Shown piece by piece: positions 34,676-41,866 of a DNA stretch of 64,000 nt (position 1 is its first letter; each line of letters opens with the position of its first letter). The notes under the pieces were generated by a model. The model was given only the letters and a program-made list of their open reading frames with translations. It ran no database searches and was not told where the DNA came from. The DNA is taken from NCBI GenBank assembly GCA_038848185.1, contig JAWCNV010000004.1, forward strand, positions 50,045 to 114,044, in the 5' to 3' direction. This DNA comes from JAAOZP01 sp038848185 (GTDB taxonomy: Archaea > Thermoproteota > EX4484-205 > JAAOZP01). The translations under genes and the position numbers were made by a program.

Positions 34676-34918
34676 ATGGTTCACGCATACGTTTTGATAA
34701 ACGTTGAGATAGGGACGGAGAACGATGTCTTGAACAGGCTTAAGGAGATAACTGGGGTCGTGGAGTCTTGGATAGTTTTCGGCGTCTATGATATTATAAC
34801 TAAGGTTGAGGCTGAAAACAGTGAGAAGCTTAAGGAGTTCATAAGCAGGTCGATAAGAAAGATTGAGGGCGTGAGAAACACTCTTACACTGATGCCGATA
34901 GAAGGGTTCACCAAGTAA
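34676..34918 (+). CDS. Stand-alone RAM (Lrp/AsnC C-terminal) domain protein
   Basis: 80 residues, only the ligand-binding/oligomerisation domain of Lrp-family regulators with no DNA-binding helix-turn-helix. Pattern: AYVLINVEIGTENDVLNRL, FGVYDIITKVEAEN and a terminal LTLMPIEG strand, the alpha-beta sandwich of the family. Such proteins may sense amino acids or modulate full-length Lrp proteins. RBS-like AGGTGG is 5 bases before the ATG. Similar proteins lie in tandem at 62376-62842. Confidence 0.85.
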   Translation: MVHAYVLINVEIGTENDVLNRLKEITGVVESWIVFGVYDIITKVEAENSEKLKEFISRSIRKIEGVRNTLTLMPIEGFTK

Positions 34919-34960
34919 AGCTTAAACCGGATAGCAGTAGGTATCGGGAACTGGTTAGAG

Positions 34961-35317
34961 ATGGGTGTGAGATTCGGGTCTAGGAGGGAGCAGGAGCGTC
35001 TGCTGAAGAGGCTTGGAATAAGGCTTGAGGAAATACAGGGTGTGAGAAACGTAGTAATAGAGACTGAAAGCGAGAGAATAGTCTTCGACTCTCCTACCGT
35101 CACCAAGATGGTTGGTGGACCACAGGAGATTTACCAGGTTTTCGGAGAACCCGTGGTTGAGAAGAAGGAGAAGGAGGAGTATGTTCCACAGGAGGAGGAT
35201 GTTCTGCTTGTCGCTAAGCAGACAGGTAGAAGTGTTGAAGACGCTAGGAAAGCATTGATAACAACGGAGGGCGATATTGCTCAGGCAATAGTTCTACTTC
35301 AATCAAGCCATTCCTAG
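34961..35317 (+). CDS. nac: Nascent polypeptide-associated complex protein (archaeal NAC)
   Basis: 118 residues. NAC domain at residues 20-65 (RNVVIETESERIVFDSPTVTKM) and a C-terminal UBA domain (DVLLVAKQTGRSVEDARKAL, ending AIVLLQ), with an acidic linker between. Binds ribosomes at the polypeptide exit site as a homodimer. Followed 43 bp later by the MBF1 gene. Confidence 0.93.
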   Translation: MGVRFGSRREQERLLKRLGIRLEEIQGVRNVVIETESERIVFDSPTVTKMVGGPQEIYQVFGEPVVEKKEKEEYVPQEEDVLLVAKQTGRSVEDARKALITTEGDIAQAIVLLQSSHS

Positions 35318-35360
35318 GGAAAAGCATATTTATCCTCTAAATGTTTTTCAAACATCTTAA

Positions 35361-35903
35361 ATGATATGTGAAATATGTGGAAGCAGGGCGCCTAAGCTTA
35401 GAAGGGTTGTTGTAGAGGGCAGCACCATGAGTGTTTGCCCAGACTGCTTCAGTACACTCACCAAGAAGATTCCTGTTGAAAGCGGTTTTCCTAGAGACAT
35501 TGGTGGGCCGCCTGTTAAGAGGAAGGAGGCGGTTAAGCCTATTGTTAGAAAAACAATTGAGAAGAAAAAACCCATGGAAGCTGTTTCAGAAACAGAGTTG
35601 ATAGAGCTTGTAGTCAACTACCCGGAGCTTATAAAAAAGAGGAGGCGGGAACTCGGCTGGAGCGAGGAGGATCTGGGGGATAAAACCGGTTTAAAAACAT
35701 CCTTGATAAAGAAGGTTGAGTCAGGCAAGATAACTCCCTCGATCCCAGATACAAGGAAGATAGAGAATGTTCTGAAAATAAAGCTGCTTAAGCCGAAAAC
35801 GTTTCAGGAAGAGGCTACAATTACCAAGCATCTAGTTAAGAAGCCTTACTCAAGCATAACCTTGGGAGATGTTTTACGAGAAGAGTCTTCTGAAACGGCT
35901 TAA
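35361..35903 (+). CDS. mbf1: Multiprotein bridging factor 1 (aMBF1)
   Basis: 180 residues. N-terminal zinc ribbon (CEICGSRAP with CPDCF) then a basic linker and a Cro/C1-type helix-turn-helix (KRRRELGWSEEDLGDKTGLK with KVESGKITPSI). Archaeal MBF1 is linked to ribosomes/translation more than to transcription. A TATA-like CATATTTATC lies about 30 bases before the ATG, suggesting its own, nearly leaderless transcript. Confidence 0.93.
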   Translation: MICEICGSRAPKLRRVVVEGSTMSVCPDCFSTLTKKIPVESGFPRDIGGPPVKRKEAVKPIVRKTIEKKKPMEAVSETELIELVVNYPELIKKRRRELGWSEEDLGDKTGLKTSLIKKVESGKITPSIPDTRKIENVLKIKLLKPKTFQEEATITKHLVKKPYSSITLGDVLREESSETA

Positions 35904-35919
35904 TGGTTTAACCTTAAGC

Positions 35920-36489
35920 ATGGAGCAAAATGGTTTTGAAGCAGGGGTTCTCCGCCTTGGTCATAGAGTAGTTAGAGACAAGAGGGTTACTATGCATGCT
36001 TTCCTGGTTTCAAGAGCCTTCGGAGCAACAGCCTTCATCATCCATGGCGATAAGGATTCTAAGCTTGAGGATAACGCGAGAAAAGTTTTGAACGAGTGGG
36101 GTGGCCGGATAAGTATTCAGCACAGTGAAGACTGGTTGAAAACTGTTAGGGAATGGAGGAGCAGGGGAAGCCTTATAGTCCACCTCACGATGTACGGCAT
36201 ACCGGTTGAAAACATTATTAACGATATTAGGCGGGCAAGCAGGATTCTGGTGATAATCGGCGGGCAGAAGGTTCCTCGAGAAGCATATGAGGCTTCAGAC
36301 TATAATGTTGCAATCACAAACCAGCCTCACTCTGAGATAGCTGCCCTAGCAATATTCTTGGACAGGCTTTTCAAGGGAAAAGAGCTTTATAAGCAGCATT
36401 GGAACGCGCGGCTCTTCATAGTTCCCTCTCCTAGGGGAAAAGTAATATGTAGGAACCCCATGTATAAGAAGGAGGAGAAAGTTGGCTGA
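35920..36489 (+). CDS. trm56: tRNA (cytidine-56) 2'-O-methyltransferase aTrm56
   Basis: 189 residues from the ATG at 35920; the frame is open into the MBF1 gene but that start would overlap 35 bp. SPOUT-class enzyme specific to archaea that methylates C56 in the T-loop of tRNAs. Conserved blocks: VLRLGHRVVRDKRVTMHAFL, MYGIPVENII, IIGGQKVPREAYEASDYN and NQPHSEIAALAIFLDRL. The T-loop it modifies is split by introns in tRNA-Asp and tRNA-Lys here, so splicing should come first for those. Overlaps the TFE start by 8 bp. Confidence 0.9.
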   Translation: MEQNGFEAGVLRLGHRVVRDKRVTMHAFLVSRAFGATAFIIHGDKDSKLEDNARKVLNEWGGRISIQHSEDWLKTVREWRSRGSLIVHLTMYGIPVENIINDIRRASRILVIIGGQKVPREAYEASDYNVAITNQPHSEIAALAIFLDRLFKGKELYKQHWNARLFIVPSPRGKVICRNPMYKKEEKVG

Positions 36490-37009
36490 AGACAGGCTTG
36501 ACGCTGTAAGCCACCTATACACGCAGATAGTCGGCCTAATAGGTGGGGACGAGGCCATCGAGATCGCGGAAGCATTAATACAGCTTAAGAAGGCGAGTGA
36601 GGAGCAGATATCCACTAAAACCGGGCTGAGAGTGGGGGACGTTAGAAAAATACTGTTCAAGCTTTACGAGAAGGCTCTGATAACATACGAGGAGATAAAG
36701 AAGGAGGAGGGTGACAGGATAAAAAGCATATTCCTGTGGTCTCCACTCATAGATCAGGTTGAGGGAATAGCTGCAAACTACAGGAGGATGATACTGCAGA
36801 AGCTCAGGGAGAAGCTTGAATTCGTAGAGGGGAACGAGCTCTACCACTGTGGGAAGGAGGGCCATAAGATTCTTACTTTCGACGAGGCTGTTGAAAACCT
36901 TTTCAAATGCCCGGTTTGCGGAGAACCCTTGTACAGGATGGATAAGGAGGATTACATCAGGAAGCTTAACACCCTGATTAAGACGGTTGAAGATGAAGAG
37001 AAAGAGTAG
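36482..37009 (+). CDS. tfe: Transcription initiation factor TFE (alpha subunit)
   Basis: 175 residues, starting at TTG inside the end of the trm56 gene. N-terminal extended winged helix (EAIEIAEALIQLKKASEEQI, RKILFKLYEKALITYEE) and a C-terminal zinc ribbon. The second half of the ribbon is a normal CPVCG, but the first reads YHCGKEGH instead of C-x2-C, so metal binding may use histidine. Helps open the promoter with TBP and TFB. Overlaps the HD gene by about 23 bp. Confidence 0.92.
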   Translation: MAEDRLDAVSHLYTQIVGLIGGDEAIEIAEALIQLKKASEEQISTKTGLRVGDVRKILFKLYEKALITYEEIKKEEGDRIKSIFLWSPLIDQVEGIAANYRRMILQKLREKLEFVEGNELYHCGKEGHKILTFDEAVENLFKCPVCGEPLYRMDKEDYIRKLNTLIKTVEDEEKE

Positions 37010-37526
37010 AATACCAGACGAGAAGAAATGCTTAGAGATCCTTAGGGAGGAAGGAGTCAACAACAGTGTTCTAAAGCATGTTGCAAAGGTCGCGGAGGTC
37101 GCTAAAGACCTAACTAGAAGAATAAAGTCGAAAGGATACGTTGTGGATGAGGAACTGATTACAGCGGGAGCATTGCTTCACGATGTTGGTAGAGCAGTAA
37201 CCCATGATGTTTCACACGGCGTAATAGGTGGGCAGATAATAAGAAGAAGAAACCTTGGTGAAAAGCTTGCTAGAATAGTTGAGAGACACGTTGGAGGAGG
37301 AATATCAGGCGAGGAGGCTGCAGACCTGAAACTGGGCTCCTTAAACCTTACGCCGGAAACGCTTGAAGAGAAAATAGTCTGCTACGCTGACAAGCTCGTA
37401 GACGGAGATAGGATAGTAGAGTTCTCGGAAACCCTGAAATACTTCGCTGAGAAGCTGGGTGCGGGACACCCTGCGATAAAAAGGCTCGAGGAATTAAACG
37501 AGTTCTTCGTGAAAATCCTCAGCTAG
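36987..37526 (+). CDS. HDIG-type HD-domain hydrolase
   Basis: 179 residues (or two fewer from a second ATG). HD motif ALLHDVGRAVTHDVSHGVIGG near residues 60-80, HVGGGISGEEA and a later D in CYADKLVDGDR, the metal ligands of a small HD phosphohydrolase of the archaeal TIGR00295 type. Substrate unknown. Overlaps the end of tfe, so it belongs to the trm56-tfe transcript. Confidence 0.85.
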   Translation: MKMKRKSRIPDEKKCLEILREEGVNNSVLKHVAKVAEVAKDLTRRIKSKGYVVDEELITAGALLHDVGRAVTHDVSHGVIGGQIIRRRNLGEKLARIVERHVGGGISGEEAADLKLGSLNLTPETLEEKIVCYADKLVDGDRIVEFSETLKYFAEKLGAGHPAIKRLEELNEFFVKILS

Positions 37527-37649
37527 CAAAACAGTCTTCTGAAACAGCCTTAGAGAAGCAGCAGAAGCCTAGCTCTAAATTCTAGGCTCATCACGTTTCA
37601 AAATATAGCCGAGAAACGTTTTTATCCTTCTTAAGCTCGGCTTCCTCTA

Positions 37650-37762
37650 GGGCCCGTAGCTCAATCCTAATAAAAGGGAGCAGCCTGGTTAGAGCGCTGG
37701 GCTTTTAACCCAGATGTTGCGGGTTCAAGCGCAGTCATGCGGAACAGTTCCCGCCGGGCCCG
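37650..37762 (+). tRNA. tRNA-Lys (TTT) with two non-canonical introns
   Basis: Acceptor GGGCCCG (37650-37656)/CGGGCCC (37755-37761), anticodon TTT at 37704-37706, T-stem GCGGG/CCCGC. A 19-base insert (about 37664-37682) splits the D-loop and a 19-base insert (about 37729-37747) splits the T-loop; removing both gives a standard archaeal tRNA-Lys. Neither is at the canonical 37/38 site. TATA-like TTTTTATC at about 37616-37623. Confidence 0.9.
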
Positions 37763-37829
37763 CATAATTGTCCAACTGATTCGAAATTAAGTAAAAAAAT
37801 TTAATAGTTAGAGCTTAATAAAGAAGCAG

Positions 37830-37921
37830 GGGCCAGTGGCCCAGCCTGGTTAAGGCGCCCGGCTGATAATATCTGCATATCTGACACCGGGAGATCGCCG
37901 GTTCGAATCCGGCCTGGCCCA
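37830..37921 (+). tRNA. tRNA-Ile (GAT) with one intron
   Basis: Acceptor GGGCCAG/CTGGCCC, anticodon stem CCCGG/CCGGG, anticodon GAT at 37865-37867, T-stem GCCGG/CCGGC with TTCGAAT loop. A 17-base intron (about 37869-37885) follows position 37, the canonical site. A TATA-like AATTTAATAG lies about 28 bases upstream. Sits 67 bp after tRNA-Lys. Confidence 0.9.
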
Positions 37922-37926
37922 TTTTT

Positions 37927-39702
37927 CTACTTCACGGTTACGCTTTTCGCCAGGTTTCTAGGCTTATCTGGATCGTAGCCTCTTAAAACAGTAAGCTGGT
38001 ATGCTAGGATTTGAATAGGTATTATCTGCACTATAGGGTTCTCTGTTCCGCACTCCGGCACCTTGATCCAGTAGTCGAAGACCTCGCTGTTTTTCTGCGA
38101 GACGCCGATTATGTATCCTCCCCTCGACTTTATCTCCATCGCGTTTGACAGTGTCTCATTCTCGTTTTCCTCTGAGACGAAGACTATGCAGGGAGTACCT
38201 TTCTCAATCAGTGCTATGGTGCCGTGCTTCAACTCTCCTCCGGCGAATGCTTCAGCATGAATGTAGCTTGCCTCTTTGATCTTTAACGCTGCCTCCATTG
38301 CAGTCGGATATTGTGGTCCTCTACCTATGCAGAATATGTGCTCCCTGTCTTTCAGTTCCTCAGCTAGCTCTCTTATTCTGTTCCTAGTGTTGGCGGAGGT
38401 CAGGTAGTAGATTACGTTCCAAAGATATTTCAGCCTCCTTCTGCCTTCCTCGTATTTTCCGGCTAACGTGTATGCTAACAGGGTTAAGAGAGCTATCTGA
38501 GAAGTGTATGTTTTAGTGGAAAGGACGCATATCTCTGGGCCTGCATGCATGAGCAGGAATGAGTCTGACTCCCTCATCAGGCTGGAGCCCATAACGTTAA
38601 CTATAGATATTACTCTACTACCTCTCTTCTTGCCTGCTCTAATCGCCTCAAGCACATCATATGTTTCACCTGACTGAGAGACCGCGATTATCAGTGTCCT
38701 CTTGGTTAGGAAATGCTCATAGTTCGGGAACTCTGATGCAAGCACCACGTTCACATGCTCCTTAGCAACCTTAGAGAAAATATAGCTTGCTGTTAGGCAG
38801 GCGTGGTAGCTTGAGCCACAACCTATTAGGAAGACTCCATGTGCCCTCCTTATCTCCCTCGCGATTTTCTCAAGAATCTTTTTCTCCTGAGTTGCTGCCC
38901 TCTGTACTGTTTCAACCTGCTCCATGATCTCCTTAAGCATGAAGTGTTCAAACTCTCCCTTCTTCGCTTTCTCAACGCTCCACTCAACGCTTTGAACAGG
39001 CCTCTCCACTTTCAGCAGCATTCCGTCCTTAATGCTGTAGAATACTGGCTCAGGGCTTAACACAACCATATCATAATCATAAAGATACACCACTTTCTTC
39101 GTGTGGTCGATGAATGCAGGTATGTCGCTGGCTGCGAAACATCCGTGGTCAGCAACCCCTATGACTAGTGGAGACCCTTTTTTAACAGCGATAATCTTAA
39201 ACTCATCACTCTTGACTGCGAGCACAGCGTACGCTCCCTGCAGTCTGCTGAAGGCTCTGAAACAAGCCTCTTCGAAACTCCCCCCGTTCCCCGTCTCCTC
39301 CTCTATGAGGTGAGCTATGACTTCGCTATCCGTCTTGCTTTTGAAAACATGACCTTTTGAAACCAGCTCCTTCTTCAACTCTTGATAGTTCTCTATTATC
39401 CCGTTGTGGACTATCGCTATGCTGCCACTGCAATCAGTATGTGGATGGGCATTGGTTTTCGTAACCCTGCCATGAGTCGCCCACCGTGTGTGTCCCAGAG
39501 CAAGATTAACATTATGCTCCAAGAAGTTCAGTTTAGCATGGACCTCGTCCACCTTGCCAATATTCTTCTTAACTATCAGCCTTCCACCATGGGCACCCAC
39601 GAATCCTACGGAATCATACCCCCTATACTCGAGATGTTTCAACCCGTTTAAAACTATGGGGGCTGCATTCCTTCGACCTATGTAACCTATTATTCCACAC
39701 AT
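37927..39702 (-). CDS. glmS: Glutamine--fructose-6-phosphate aminotransferase (isomerizing)
   Basis: 591 residues. Makes glucosamine 6-phosphate, the entry to UDP-GlcNAc and therefore to the glycans attached by AglB. N-terminal Ntn glutaminase domain with catalytic Cys2 (MCGIIGY), LGHTRWATHG and HNGIIEN; two SIS isomerase domains with GCGSSYHAC and SQSGETYDV, and EAFAGGELKHGTIAL. Ends KSVTVK as usual. Only five bases separate its stop from tRNA-Ile on the other strand. Confidence 0.96.
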   Translation of the reverse strand: MCGIIGYIGRRNAAPIVLNGLKHLEYRGYDSVGFVGAHGGRLIVKKNIGKVDEVHAKLNFLEHNVNLALGHTRWATHGRVTKTNAHPHTDCSGSIAIVHNGIIENYQELKKELVSKGHVFKSKTDSEVIAHLIEEETGNGGSFEEACFRAFSRLQGAYAVLAVKSDEFKIIAVKKGSPLVIGVADHGCFAASDIPAFIDHTKKVVYLYDYDMVVLSPEPVFYSIKDGMLLKVERPVQSVEWSVEKAKKGEFEHFMLKEIMEQVETVQRAATQEKKILEKIAREIRRAHGVFLIGCGSSYHACLTASYIFSKVAKEHVNVVLASEFPNYEHFLTKRTLIIAVSQSGETYDVLEAIRAGKKRGSRVISIVNVMGSSLMRESDSFLLMHAGPEICVLSTKTYTSQIALLTLLAYTLAGKYEEGRRRLKYLWNVIYYLTSANTRNRIRELAEELKDREHIFCIGRGPQYPTAMEAALKIKEASYIHAEAFAGGELKHGTIALIEKGTPCIVFVSEENENETLSNAMEIKSRGGYIIGVSQKNSEVFDYWIKVPECGTENPIVQIIPIQILAYQLTVLRGYDPDKPRNLAKSVTVK

Positions 39703-39889
39703 TGATTATCACTGCACTCCAATTATCTATCGTGAGAAGAGTAGAGTCTTAAAATAGTTTACTGATTTAGCCTCAAACCAGCAATCCCTCATATTTCCGC
39801 ACTATTTATTATTCTTTGGTATAACCTTGTTTGAAAGATATTTCTACACTTATTTTCAGTGCAACTCGTAATAAGCAACGCTTTTTAAA

Positions 39890-40208
39890 GAGGCGGCAGC
39901 CCCATGAGGATCGGGCTTCTCCAACACAACCAGCATGCGACTGGTTTAACCTCCAGCCGTCTCATACTAACGCAGGTAGCTTACCTTACCGCTGCTCCCT
40001 CCCGGGCCTAGCGGGGTTCGGTAATTAGGCAGACACACCCACCCTACAGCGGATGCGGCTGCTGCGCCTGCCCAGTAAGGACGGCTTTCACAGACCAGCC
40101 GTAGCTGGCTGTGTGAATCAGCTCTGTCCTCACGGTTATCCGCTCCCTGCGTGTCGCCAGTTTCAGGCTACAGGGGATGGCGAGCCCCCCAAGCCTACCT
40201 GCCGCCTC
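39890..40208 (-). ncRNA. SRP RNA (archaeal 7S RNA)
   Basis: About 319 nt on the minus strand. The two ends are perfectly complementary (GAGGCGGCAG at 40208-40199 with CTGCCGCCTC at 39899-39890), forming helix 1. The helix 8 signature AGGCCCGGGAGGGAGCAGC is read on the minus strand around 40000, and a long helix 6 arm (TTCACACAGCCAG...CTGGTCTGTGAA) lies at about 40090-40125. Scaffold of the signal recognition particle. No coding frame in this stretch is supported, which accounts for most of the 620 bp between glmS and top6A. Confidence 0.93.
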
Positions 40209-40230
40209 GAGGGAAAAGTAGTATTGAGCC

Positions 40231-40240
40231 TCCTAAATAG
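40231..40240 (-). promoter_or_regulatory. TATA box of the SRP RNA gene
   Basis: CTATTTAGGA on the minus strand, centre about 27 bases before the predicted 5' end at 40208, the standard archaeal spacing. Confidence 0.6.
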
Positions 40241-40323
40241 GTTTCTGTTCAAGCCTAGCTACGCTTATGGGCTGGTTTTCAACTAATACTTAAAAGCCTT
40301 ATTCGGGGAGGCTTAAACAAGTA

Positions 40324-41376
40324 ATGAAAAAGGAGTCGAAGGCTAAGAGAAACATAGTAAGCATGGCCATCCAGATTCTTAAGCAAGTTGAAAGGAAGGA
40401 GCCTCCCTCACTCGAGCTTCCTCTGAGAACGGTTGACAACATAATATTCGACGATAAGAAGGGGCATTATGTTCTAGGACCTAAGAAGGCTGTCCGCACG
40501 TCGCGTAACGTGAAGCATCTGAAGCCTTTAACCCAGCTCGTATGGGTCGCCAGCCTCGCGAGGAATCTTATAGACGAGGATAAAACCAGTACTCTCAGAG
40601 ACGTTTTCTACATGGCTGAGGGCGTGGATCTGGGGTTCGAGGATCAGAGCGAGTCTGACAGGATAATAACGGAGCTTGAATCCGTAATAGGGTCTCCCAG
40701 AGAAGACTTCAAAATCTATCCTGAGGAGAGAAGCGCAATATTCGCCGACCTAACAATAGAATACACTGTTAAAGGCTACGAGGGAAAGAGAATCAACCTG
40801 ACCTCGCACCCAGACGGACTCATGATAGGCCCAGCCTTAGCAACATCCAAGTTTGTTAAAACCCCCGCCGACAAGGTTTTATGTATTGAGAAGGGCGCTA
40901 TGTTCACAAGGTTCATCGAGGAGAAGGCTTGGAAGAAATACAATGCCATCCTGATACACACAGCTGGCCAGGCTCCAAGGGCCACGAGACGCTTGATAAG
41001 AAGGCTAAACACTGAGCTTGACCTCCCTGTCTACATTTTCACAGATGCTGACCCATGGGGGCTCCATATCGCTCAAGTAATAATATCAGGCTCGGCGAAC
41101 GCTGCGCATGTTCCTGAGCTGGCTACGCCGAAGGCAAGGTGGATGGGTGTCTACGCTTCAGACATAGAGGAGTATAAGCTTCCGAGCACCAAGCTTCTCG
41201 ACGTGGATATTAAGAGGCTTAACGAGCTTAAGAAGGACAAGAGGTATACGAAGGACCCGTGGAGAAAAGAGATAGACAAGTTCTTCGAGATAAAGAAGAA
41301 GGCGGAGCAGGAAGCATTCTCCAAATACGGCTTATCCTACATGGTTGACGTATACTTGAAGAAAAGACTAGCGTAA
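40324..41376 (+). CDS. top6A: DNA topoisomerase VI subunit A (Spo11-like)
   Basis: 350 residues. Type IIB topoisomerase catalytic subunit. Catalytic tyrosine Y96 in TLRDVFYMAEG, Toprim acidic residues E189 (CIEKGAMF) and D241/D243 (FTDADPWG), all intact. It needs subunit B for ATP-driven strand passage; in most archaea top6B is the immediate neighbour, but here the flanks are SRP RNA and a small membrane protein, so top6B must be elsewhere if present. Confidence 0.95.
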   Translation: MKKESKAKRNIVSMAIQILKQVERKEPPSLELPLRTVDNIIFDDKKGHYVLGPKKAVRTSRNVKHLKPLTQLVWVASLARNLIDEDKTSTLRDVFYMAEGVDLGFEDQSESDRIITELESVIGSPREDFKIYPEERSAIFADLTIEYTVKGYEGKRINLTSHPDGLMIGPALATSKFVKTPADKVLCIEKGAMFTRFIEEKAWKKYNAILIHTAGQAPRATRRLIRRLNTELDLPVYIFTDADPWGLHIAQVIISGSANAAHVPELATPKARWMGVYASDIEEYKLPSTKLLDVDIKRLNELKKDKRYTKDPWRKEIDKFFEIKKKAEQEAFSKYGLSYMVDVYLKKRLA

Positions 41377-41449
41377 AACCCCTTTAAACAGCAGCCCTTA
41401 CAGCCCTTGGAGAAAGGTTTATCTTGAGGATTTCAAGCATGAAGACGAT

Positions 41450-41635
41450 TTGAAGACTGACGCAGTGGCAGCAAGACTATTCGCAATCCTACTGACATGC
41501 GGCGGAGCCATACTACTATACTACACCATAAGCACCGGGGAAGCTCTTGATAAAACATACCCGTTCTTCCTATTCACCGGCATAGTGATAACAATACTAG
41601 GAGTAATCGGCCTATTATTCAGATTCAGAGAATAG
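41450..41635 (+). CDS. Small two-helix membrane protein
   Basis: 61 residues from a TTG. Two hydrophobic helices, about residues 8-26 (ARLFAILLTCGGAILLYYTI) and 39-57 (FFLFTGIVITILGVIGLLF), with a short charged tail FRE. No family recognised. Downstream of top6A by 73 bp and just before tRNA-Asn. Confidence 0.6.
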   Translation: MKTDAVAARLFAILLTCGGAILLYYTISTGEALDKTYPFFLFTGIVITILGVIGLLFRFRE

Positions 41636-41680
41636 AAAGATTATTTAATCCCCTTTATTCTGAATTAATCCAGCCGGCGG

Positions 41681-41766
41681 GCCGGCGTAGCTCAGCAGGT
41701 AGTTCAACAGCCTACAGCAGCGGACTGTTAATCCGTTGGTCGGATGTTCGAATCATCCCGCCGGCG
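41681..41766 (+). tRNA. tRNA-Asn (GTT) with a D-arm intron
   Basis: Acceptor GCCGGCG/CGCCGGC with G discriminator, anticodon GTT at 41727-41729 in stem GCGGA/TCCGT, T-stem GGATG/CATCC. A 13-base insert (about 41703-41715) interrupts the 3' strand of the D-stem; removal restores GCTC...GAGC pairing. TATA-like TTATTTAA is 35-40 bases upstream. Confidence 0.85.
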
Positions 41767-41866
41767 CTTATGTTCAAATTCTGATATGCGTGTCAGTTAC
41801 TATTCTCAGTCTTCAAGTCGGATGAGTAAGTATCCGTTTTACCTAGGTTGAAATAGAAAGAATGCT

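Noticed and set aside
39831..40286. Short plus-strand open frames in the SRP RNA region
   Set aside because: The region folds as SRP RNA on the minus strand with matching ends and helix 8; frames are incidental.
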